From positions 15,054,770 through 15,118,769 of the forward strand of contig NC_031497.1 of NCBI RefSeq assembly GCF_000237925.1: DNA of 64,000 nucleotides, written 5' to 3'. Positions 58,401 to 64,000 of the stretch are shown here, one piece after another. The stretch comes from Schistosoma mansoni (lineage: Eukaryota > Platyhelminthes > Trematoda > Strigeidida > Schistosomatidae). Within the stretch, counting starts at the first letter, position 1. The number at the start of each line of letters is the position of its first letter. The notes beneath the pieces are model-generated. The model had not been told where the DNA came from, did not search any database, and saw only the letters and a list, made by a program, of their open reading frames with translations. A program made the translations under genes and the position numbers.

Positions 58401-60821
58401 CTTGTGTTTCATCTCTTCCCCGAACAAACTTTATATTACAAAGTAAGATTAATTGCTTGATTATTATTATTACTCTGACAACCCTGATAAACTGGTGGTA
58501 GCTAATGGATAAACATGATGATCTACCCTTTCTAGTTATACTTTACTATCATTTGATGAGTATGTTAGTCAATCTGTGTTAGTTTTTTTCTCTATACACA
58601 GTTACGGTACCTTCACCATCCTGTTTTTTCTCAAGAACCGTTATTATCCACAAAACACGGTTTAATATATGAGGTACTGAAGATTTTAGCAGCGTTTCTT
58701 CTTAAATGAATGATGTAAGCTTCATGTTATAACTTGCTCAATTACAGAGGATATGTATATCTCATGTTGGAAAAGTCAACGTTTCTTCAATACTCATGAC
58801 CACACTATCACTTCAAACACCAGCCCATTATTTATTAAGCTTATGAGTTCAGATAGACACTAATTTATTCAACGATTTTAAAATTGAATTTCAAGGGTTC
58901 ATGTTTTTTATTGTTGATGTTAAGGGTTAGAATCAATTAGTCTTTAACTCATTAGCCTTTGGAGCGAAATATATTTGATCTTAGTCTTGATGTAAATATC
59001 AACACTGGAATCCAGGGATATCTAATTGACGAGTACCAAATAGGTTGATAAACACACTCCAAATACCACTTCTAGCCGCTTTCAAACCATACTAGAATTT
59101 GTTATAAAATGATAATATTGCAGCAATCTGTCCAGGGTTGACTTATACTAAAAGTAAATGATCTACAAAAAACAAACCCTTACAAATAAATAGATTGAAT
59201 TTATGAACTATCAATGTTAGCATTTACACACACGTTCTTATTTTTCCTTAAGGCCCAGTTATTGGTTTTCGCTATTCCAAGTACAAAGGGGGTTCAGTTG
59301 CTGTCGGATCATTTAAAAGTTGGAACTTTATGCCAAGAAACTCTAATAAAGTCATAAATGCTTTACAAAATTTCTTAACCGCCTGTTTTAAAGGAGAATT
59401 TGAACAATTACCTATGCTTGATGCTTTTGATCCAATCACGTATAATGGAAACTGGCGCCATGTACTCATTCGTGAATCAAGGTCTGGAGATACATTAGTT
59501 GTTTTATACATTAATACATATGGCTTTACTGAGGTAATAAAGTTTAAATGGTACCAGATCACTTATTGATTGCTTTTTCATTTTGTATACTTGAACTCAT
59601 CCATCTCTCTTACCTTTTACTCCTGTTATAAGAAAATAATTCAGGTACTAAATTCATGAAGCATCATACATATTGTATTACCTAGTGTTTATACTTTAAC
59701 ATTGACAACACTAAACAGTTAATAATGTTTAGTGAAGCTAGTCCCTCTGAAGACAATAGAAGATGGTAGCGCAATATCGTGGATTGATTGAATTAGATAC
59801 TAACACCGTCGTATGTTGACTCAGTAATCTTGAGGTTAAGCGTTCACACGCGAGACCGAGGGTTTGGGGTTCGAACCCTGCGTAAGGGATCGTGGATGTG
59901 CACTACTAAGGAGTTCTATACTAGAACAAAACGTCCATCTAGTGCTTCAGGTTTCCGATAGTGGTCTAACATTGGTCGGTTCATGACTTCAATGAAATTC
60001 AACAATCTCCACAACCCCTTAACGATAATAATGCACGTTTTATTGATCATCGAAAAATGACTCGCCATATGTGTCTAATGTTTTAAGGCTCATTGAATTC
60101 TCTCGTTCATGTTGCAATTTGACTATTAGTCTAAATGAATTGACATTGTATTTTCTGTGTCTCAATGTTAGACTTTTAAAGGTCGTCGTCAGGGGATTAT
60201 GGATCCCTAGATTACATGTTAAATATCCAAAACTAAATATTTTAATAAGTTGTTTTTATCCTAAGAAGATTTGTCGATACGTCGATGGATTACATAAAAT
60301 ATACTAATTTTGAATGCATACGATCAAACTTTGTTGTGCAAGTAAAAATGATTGAATAATTCTGTACCCCGAAGACTATATATGACTGTTTATGTAGAGA
60401 AACCGGTTTTAATTTGTAAGGACGGCCCGTCGGTAGACTCTCGGAAGCCCTAAGAAGCCCAGGAAGAGCCGCAGACATTCCATCCAATCACGGCTAGGGG
60501 AATGTTCTAGAAATGCCAACGTGGAGCTTCTCCATTGGATGGATTAGTTTGATACCTATGTGCTTATTGGTTGACCTAAATGATAATTTACTTTCAGCCA
60601 AAAACTATAAATACACGAGATTTCTGTGCTATATTTTGACACTGTTTGGGGCAATAAACTTCCTGCTTACCAGTCTTTGTCTTCTCTCTTTTGCGACGTT
60701 TTGCGGGTTCTATCGTTCAAGTAGTCAAGTAGTTCGCGGCATATTAAGAATCAAGGCTCTAGATATAACATAATTGCTCTAGATACCTTGATGAGATGTC
60801 TATTACCTTTGACCAAAGCAT

Positions 60822-60900
<79 letters not shown>

Positions 60901-63900
60901 CACTTTCTTGTTTTTAATTCATTAGTTTTTGCCGGTTTATGATTCTGTAGATGTAACTTATTGTATCTTGTTGCCGTCATCATCAATATGAAATAGTGAA
61001 TCGTTGAAAACTTGGTTTTAAAATATGGTGACGTCAGTATTAATTGTAAGATAGGAATATTTCTAGCACGTAATAACTTTTTGTCCATTTGTTACCATAA
61101 TTTTCTGTAAATATAGCCTCCATATATTCTTCAAAAAGTTCGAAACGCATATGTTAATATTGTTTTTTTTCCTGCTTTAGGAGAATATAAATAATTTGTT
61201 GGACGAATTACGAACATGGTTCCAAACCGGTCCAGGCTCAGATTCTGGTTTAACTAGCCTATATCTGTCTATCTGTTCAAGGTAGGTAAACATTTTAGTA
61301 TTCAGTTTTACAGTCACATTTGTTTACGGTATCCTGATCGGTAATTTGACTCAATATAAATTTTTCAATGTTTTAATCAAATATTAAAAACCATACATCA
61401 AATTAAACAATTTCGACTGAGAATTTATTTAATCTCTTTTCTTTCTCACCCAGTAATCATAAATACTTGTTATTATTTTAATAACGAAATTGAATGTTTA
61501 CATAGTAATAATGCATTTCAAGTGATAGAACTTATTCTATTTTAGGTCAGGTATAAAACAATCTGATGAAGATCTTCGTCAAGTTTTTGGTAAACCTGTA
61601 AGTCAAATCCTTCTTTTATATTATTACTGCTATTTTGTTCGTTACATCACCATCATAATTTTGAAGTTGTTGGTCTGTAAATACATTGTGTAATCACAGA
61701 TTAGTGACAAATTTCATAATTGTTTAGTCGTTACTGCTGATCTAATTTTGTCGACTAGATCATAGTTAGTAAGAAATAGAAGTACTGGACCCATACTTAT
61801 GAGTTTCAACTAGCACGAAACTCCATTTCAAAGTTCTTCTGTTTGTATTCTTTATTGATTTTATGACTTGTTTTAAAAGATAATTTAGATTTCATCTATT
61901 GGCATTATTTGATAATTCATGGAGAGGCTATGATTTTAGTCATATTTTAATGAATTCTCCGCAATATTCATCTTAATAGTAGAATGTGTGTCATAAAAAC
62001 TTAAACTTTTATAGTCCACTAGATTCTCAATATTCTTAACTTATACAGTAGTGTCCAGGTTAAATATAATTTGATACATTTTGTAAGTTTATAAATTCCA
62101 TGGAACTATACAAACGGATCTGGCCGTCTATGCTTCTCTAAAATATAAAATTTTCTCTTACTCTGTTTACATCAATACACTTGCAGTTTGCATTTATTGA
62201 GATGAATTGTCATTTGGAATTGGATTGATTACTAGTTCATCAGATGTAAAATCTGTTCATCTATTGGAAACAGAACTTTCTGTATTTAAATCATATTACA
62301 TGTTTTCATCTTTCAGTATATTATTGAACAATGTTGCGGATTAAACTTTCATATATCCATTTCTGCATTCTTCCAAGGTATGCTGTTATTTACATACATA
62401 TGCTATAGGAAATTATTTTTAAATATACTTATGTCACAATATACTGAGATATTGATACAAGAACTCGTTTATCACACAATAAGCTCGGTTATTAAGCAAT
62501 CTTTGCAGTACATCTGTTCACTAAACTGAATCTTGATACCTGATATCTGATATGTATTACTAAATGCATTGATGAAGAACTCTCATTCCTCAGAAAAATC
62601 TTGATACTTTGTTAAACATATTGATTAAAAACCTAATAATGTTCAACCTATAATTTTTGTCTACATAATTGTAAACAACTCATTTATTGATCTACATCGG
62701 CTTAGTGGTTAAAGTACTCAACTTTTAACAATATTTAGGGTCACAGATTTTAACCTGACGTCACTTGGTTTAAGTAGTATATTAGGATCACTACAGATTA
62801 CCAACAAACTATATGGTTCAAAGTTGAGTACATGAAAATATACTTGGTAACCGGATTAGCTAACTAGCAATAAACTTGTACTTGACAAATAACAAACATT
62901 ATTATGAATTTGTATTTCTGTGTACTTTCGAAAACTTCGAGTCGTAATTGACTAAACACTCCAATGTTTTAACACTGCTAGCTCATTATATTGAACATAT
63001 TCATTTGAATTGTGTACATATTTCACGTTGATATTTTAAACGGAATGAAATAAAACAAATATGATTAACCTCTTTCTTTGTTAATAAACACATTATTCCA
63101 TATCGCGTAGATTTTATTTAAACCGAATCATATACTAGTCATTTGTTAGATGATAGTTATGTGTTTGATTTCTTTTCTTTAAAAATATAAAATCTTGTGT
63201 GTAATATATCAAAGAGTCTTTAAATTAGTAATCGCTTCACAACAATTTCAATCAAGAGGTATTAAATAGATTATTGGTCAATCACTATTTCTTTGTATAT
63301 AGTGTTCACATATCAATTAGTTCTACGTTGATAAGAATTGACCTACTATCAATTTACTTATCTTTATGAGTGATGTTGTCATATCAGAACGAAGAATAAG
63401 TGCTAGGAATTATTCATGGACTATTATTACATAGATTACTATTGGATAACTATCAAGTAACTGTATTGTCTGTATATCCATATTCCTTTTATTATAGGCT
63501 TCCACTTGACCTACTGACTACTATCGTACGATTTGCCATTCATAACTTATTCCCAATTTTTAGCCACAGTCTTCTACACTCACAGCCACTCGTGGCTTGG
63601 TCTTGTATAATTGATATTTTTCACTTTATGGTGTGATGTGGTCTGGTCTGTTTGTATGTAAACCAAGTATATCTGAAATATGTAATTCATATAATGGAGT
63701 CTGAGATTGCATTCTGGACCCAACATGTAGGGCTGGGCGAGGAGAATCAATAAGGATCCAGAGTTGTGTTTTTGACGTATCATTGAATAAGCACAATAAC
63801 AAGGTCATATAAGTCGGTATTCGGATTGACGATTTTGTCATGTGATAATTGACAGGGGCAAAACTCCTAACGATTGGCGACGGGGATCTTGCGAGAAAAA

Positions 63901-64000
63901 AGTTATCACGAATGTGTGTATATTTTTTTTAATTTTATACTTGCATAATTGTTGAGAGAATTACTTTTTTCTCTTTTTCCATCCTTCATAAATTTCAGTG
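40422..64000 (+). CDS. TRMT2A: tRNA (uracil-5-)-methyltransferase, TRMT2A type, 5' part (continues past window)
   Basis: Makes m5U54 in cytosolic tRNA using SAM. Exons: 40422-40664, 45430-45515, 45554-45629, 52659-52789, 55281-55436, 56235-56295, 57594-57657, 59253-59533, 61181-61281, 61546-61597, 62317-62377, and a twelfth starting at 63999. All have GT-AG borders and the phases close, giving 438 residues so far (human protein 625). An RRM spans about 62-136 ([22 protein letters not shown]1-like CGLAFLSFE at 102-110; [19 protein letters not shown]). [12 protein letters not shown] follows. The TrmA-like part has [22 protein letters not shown] (254-266; relatives have NKCEF), [12 protein letters not shown] (279-290) and [13 protein letters not shown] (426-438). 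The SAM-binding and catalytic Cys regions lie beyond the window. Intron 2 is 38 bp; introns 1 and 3 are 4.8 and 7.0 kb and contain LINEs. The small exons 6 and 7 were placed by similarity and phase. Confidence 0.93.
41758..42145 (-). mobile_element. Family C RTE, 3' end, in TRMT2A intron 1
   Basis: Minus strand: [20 protein letters not shown] (in a frame open from 42256 to 41993), then [15 protein letters not shown], the [12 protein letters not shown] region and CTCCTCCACGAGCGGAAACAGG with a GTAAGTAAG tail. Nearly identical to the last 370 bases of the copy at 52966-53666, in opposite orientation. The 5' boundary is approximate. Confidence 0.75.
42146..42899 (+). other. TRMT2A intron 1 sequence, unassigned
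   Basis: Open frames of 70-76 codons on both strands (for example 42496-42720) lack family likeness and splice context. They are possibly transposon-derived. Confidence 0.35.
42900..44890 (+). mobile_element. CR1-like LINE (SR1/Perere type), RT part
   Basis: In TRMT2A intron 1, same strand. It starts in the endonuclease ([20 protein letters not shown], matching SLPNKMDELRELSNS of the 24.7 kb copy). After a decayed stretch comes a well-kept [57 protein letters not shown] (motif A), [20 protein letters not shown] (motif B), [10 protein letters not shown] (motif C, ADD), [15 protein letters not shown]. The C-terminal domain follows to about 44890. It has roughly ten stops or frameshifts. KDSVLGP replaces the common QGSVLGP. 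Confidence 0.8.
45165..45262 (-). repeat. tRNA-related short repeat fragment
   Basis: In reverse it reads GCACTGGGTTTGAGTCCCG, close to a Pol III B box, followed by ATGTGAATGCTAAC. Similar pieces are common heads of schistosome tRNA-derived repeats. It lies 170 bp upstream of TRMT2A exon 2. Confidence 0.35.
45815..45960 (+). repeat. Smα-type SINE piece with hammerhead-like core
   Basis: AACATCAACACCAGGATG is followed by GGCTGACGAGTACGGAGTAGG, ACGAAACAC and TAGCCGCCATCCAG. The core CUGACGA (45868-45874) and GAAA (45889-45892) are kept. Stem II has one mismatch (GTAC against GGAC), and the site expected to read GUC reads UUC, still an NUH triplet, while stem III is poor. Activity is doubtful. 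In TRMT2A intron 3, sense strand. Confidence 0.55.
46560..47170 (+). mobile_element. Tc1/mariner-like transposase remnant
   Basis: A 73-codon frame (46688-46909) reads [20 protein letters not shown], then [16 protein letters not shown]. After frame changes comes [13 protein letters not shown] (about 46990-47025). The order matches the middle of mariner-type transposases (FSDEKxFxxDxxYNxQNxRW ... LRLNAxxY). The catalytic Asp of the first block is kept (SDQN), but the frame is broken and no terminal repeats were seen. It abuts the 3' end of the large antisense RTE. Confidence 0.45.
47194..51127 (-). mobile_element. Nearly intact RTE LINE (SR2-like, family A), 3.93 kb
   Basis: In TRMT2A intron 3, antisense to the gene. 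It runs from the family A 5' end (rc CGACCGTTGCTGCTACCTTGAC) through a 5' UTR of about 340 bp and one long reading frame to a 3' UTR ending GTAACTGACTGACTG. It is of the length known for SR2-type elements and is the best-preserved transposon in the window. No matching target duplication was found at its edges (GTGGATT against GGACTATT). Its 5' and 3' ends define the boundaries of the other family A copies here. Confidence 0.92.
47420..50791 (-). pseudogene. RTE endonuclease-reverse transcriptase ORF with two in-frame stops
   Basis: 1124 codons in a single frame. Endonuclease: [55 protein letters not shown]. Reverse transcriptase: [34 protein letters not shown] (motif A), [19 protein letters not shown] (motif B), [13 protein letters not shown] (motif C, with Thr where YADD has Ala). 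C-terminal RTE region: [18 protein letters not shown] and [18 protein letters not shown]. Only two disabling stops are seen: TGA for Trp in RSFWGTCLD (49667-49669) and TAG for Gln after GEDADKM (48215-48217). No frameshift. It is a recent insertion by these standards; as it stands it encodes three separate pieces. Confidence 0.9.
51128..52658 (+). other. TRMT2A intron 3, acceptor-side part
   Basis: No element or frame recognised up to the exon 4 acceptor (GCTAAG|ATTGCT). Confidence 0.5.
52953..53679 (+). mobile_element. Short family C RTE with 13-bp target site duplication
   Basis: Element 52966-53666, flanked on both sides by CTACCATTTTTCA (52953-52965 and 53667-53679). It is 5'-truncated in the RT ([20 protein letters not shown], then GCLLSPFF), then jumps from CLLSPFF...WTIKA to [15 protein letters not shown], omitting the FADD region. 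It continues to the C-terminal end and a GTAATTAAGTAAGTAT tail. The clean duplication marks a genuine retrotransposition event in TRMT2A intron 4, so the internal gap was in the template or arose during copying. Confidence 0.88.
54130..54600 (-). repeat. Tail-sharing non-autonomous repeat, inverted copy
   Basis: Reverse of 30110-30620 with about 10-15 percent differences by eye: GCCGCACAAAAAAATGTCATT, CTGCCCGGGTGCCCAGACCG, CGGTGACTAACAACTGATTC, CTTCGCCACGAGAAGGCAGT. It ends at the shared tail near 54150. In TRMT2A intron 4. Confidence 0.75.
54722..54838 (+). other. Exon-like orphan reading frame
   Basis: ATATCATTTTAG|ATAGACCGG looks like a 3' splice site. It is followed by 38 codons ending in [23 protein letters not shown], then [18 protein letters not shown]. 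The composition is protein-like and unlike the flanking A/T-rich intron. It does not fit TRMT2A: after exon 4 (phase 2) this frame would stop at once, and exon 5 joins exon 4 without it. It could be the last exon of a nested gene, a gene fragment carried in, or chance. Family not recognised. Confidence 0.35.
56538..56736 (+). repeat. Hammerhead-bearing SINE flanked by its own inverted 3' end
   Basis: The left arm 56543-56584 (GTTGAAATCATTAGCCAATT, then GAAGCTAGACCACCATGG) is the reverse complement of the right arm 56681-56731 (CCATAGTGGTCTAGCTTC, then AATTGACTCATGATTTCAAC). Between them are a B-box-like GGGTCCGAATC and the ribozyme. Other copies have a tRNA-like head where this one has the inverted arm. 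In TRMT2A intron 6. Confidence 0.75.
56631..56689 (+). ncRNA. Hammerhead ribozyme, type I, core intact
   Basis: Core CUGAUGA is at 56643-56649 and GAAA at 56665-56668. Stem II is GTCC (650-653) with GGAC (661-664) and a CATAATA loop. Stem III is ACGG/CCGU (668-671 with 672-675), with essentially no loop. The cleavage triplet GUC ends at 56676. Stem I is GCACTG (637-642) with CATTGC (677-682), one mismatch, then GGA/TCC beyond a bulge. A very short stem III is typical of the schistosome Smα ribozymes. All invariant core bases are present, so self-cleavage is plausible but not shown. Confidence 0.8.
58970..59110 (+). repeat. Decayed Smα-type SINE piece
   Basis: GTAAATATCAACACTGGAATC, then ATTGACGAGTACCAAATAGG, TTGATAAACAC and TAGCCGCTTTCAAACCA: the order of the hammerhead family, with the GAAA changed to GATAAA and stem II lost. 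In TRMT2A intron 7, about 145 bp before exon 8. Confidence 0.5.
59808..60015 (+). repeat. tRNA-headed Smα-like SINE, inactive hammerhead
   Basis: A tRNA-like head with a worn A box (GAGGTTAAGCGTTCACAC) and a perfect B box GGTTCGAACCC (59869-59879) is followed by GATCGTGGATGTGCACTA, then CTAAGGAGTTC...GAACAAAACG. CUGAUGA has become CTAAGGA and GAAA has become AAAA, so the ribozyme is dead. Stem I is still paired (GCACTA with TAGTGC). It ends like the 56.5 kb copy (GTGGTCTAAC...TTCATGACTTCAA). In TRMT2A intron 8. Confidence 0.7.
60415..60770 (+). mobile_element. Solo LTR of an LTR retrotransposon (fossil)
   Basis: A 356-bp unit beginning TGTAAGGACGG and ending GATATAACA, flanked by the 5-bp duplication TAATT (60410-60414 and 60771-60775). 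It contains a TATAAATA box and a downstream AATAAA in the same orientation. No internal region remains, as after recombination between two LTRs. Family not identified (Ty3-like or BEL-like by size and 5-bp duplication). The clean ends suggest moderate rather than great age. Confidence 0.75.
60824..60899. repeat. (TA)n microsatellite
   Basis: Uninterrupted alternating TA for about 76 bases in TRMT2A intron 8, just beyond the solo LTR. Confidence 0.95.
62378..63998 (+). other. TRMT2A intron 11
   Basis: GT-AG intron of 1621 bp ending TTCATAAATTTCAG at 63998. The following TG completes a Val codon with the last G of exon 11 (FFQ|V), which fixes the acceptor. No gene inside. Confidence 0.8.
62690..62880 (+). 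repeat. Possible worn tRNA-headed SINE
   Basis: ATCGGCTTAGTGGTTAAAGTAC resembles the A-box head of schistosome tRNA-derived repeats, and a worn B-box-like stretch (CACAGATTTTAACC) follows. No hammerhead core. Weak. Confidence 0.3.

Noticed and set aside
59808-59890. Functional tRNA gene
   Set aside because: The B box is perfect, but the A box and stems are worn and the sequence continues into SINE body; this is a tRNA-derived repeat head.
1-64000. CRISPR array, bacterial operon, toxin or phage genes
   Set aside because: No regularly spaced repeats or ribosome-binding-site-led gene runs; all coding evidence is spliced animal genes or transposons.

Overview
The window looks like a blood fluke (Schistosoma) genome segment; the species cannot be told from the sequence alone. 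The signs are strong A+T richness, host genes that mix introns of 31-59 bp near their 5' ends with kilobase introns further on, many RTE-like and CR1-like LINE copies of schistosome type (SR2-, SR3/Perere-3- and SR1/Perere-like), a Merlin DNA transposon, and tRNA-related short repeats carrying a hammerhead ribozyme fold of the Smα type. These family names come from memory of the literature, not from a search.

Three host genes can be read exon by exon, with splice sites and phases that close. (1) On the minus strand, 23197 down to 3691, nine exons give a complete 498-residue S28 serine peptidase (lysosomal Pro-X carboxypeptidase / DPP II type), with signal peptide and Ser/Asp/His triad. (2) On the plus strand, 32108-38977, five exons give a complete 407-residue SpoU/TrmH-type mitochondrial rRNA 2'-O-methyltransferase (MRM3). 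(3) On the plus strand, 40422 to beyond the window end, at least eleven exons encode the first 438 residues of a TRMT2A-type tRNA (uracil-5)-methyltransferase: an RRM plus the region before the SAM-binding domain. The last two bases of the window open its twelfth exon. The two RNA methyltransferase genes lie head to tail about 1.4 kb apart; the S28 gene is divergent from them.

Layout: 1-3.7 kb, two opposed RTE copies beyond the 3' end of the S28 gene. 3.7-23.2 kb, the S28 gene, whose introns 3, 4, 5 and 6 are loaded with LINE fragments, including several copies of one defective RTE lineage. 23.2-32.1 kb, a transposon-filled divergent intergenic region (CR1-like LINE, LTR-element fossil, degenerate RTE, Merlin and its short derivative, a tail-sharing repeat). 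32.1-39.0 kb, MRM3 with an internally deleted RTE in intron 3. 40.4-64 kb, TRMT2A with a CR1-like RT copy in intron 1, a nearly intact antisense RTE of 3.9 kb in intron 3, a short RTE copy with a 13-bp target duplication in intron 4, hammerhead-bearing short repeats in introns 3, 6, 7 and 8, and a solo LTR in intron 8.

I see no prokaryotic-type system, CRISPR array or rRNA gene. The most interesting signals are the hammerhead ribozyme with an intact core at about 56.64 kb inside a snap-back repeat, a multi-copy RTE subfamily whose members share the same disabling changes, a modular 3' tail shared by different elements, and an unexplained exon-like reading frame at 54.72 kb.
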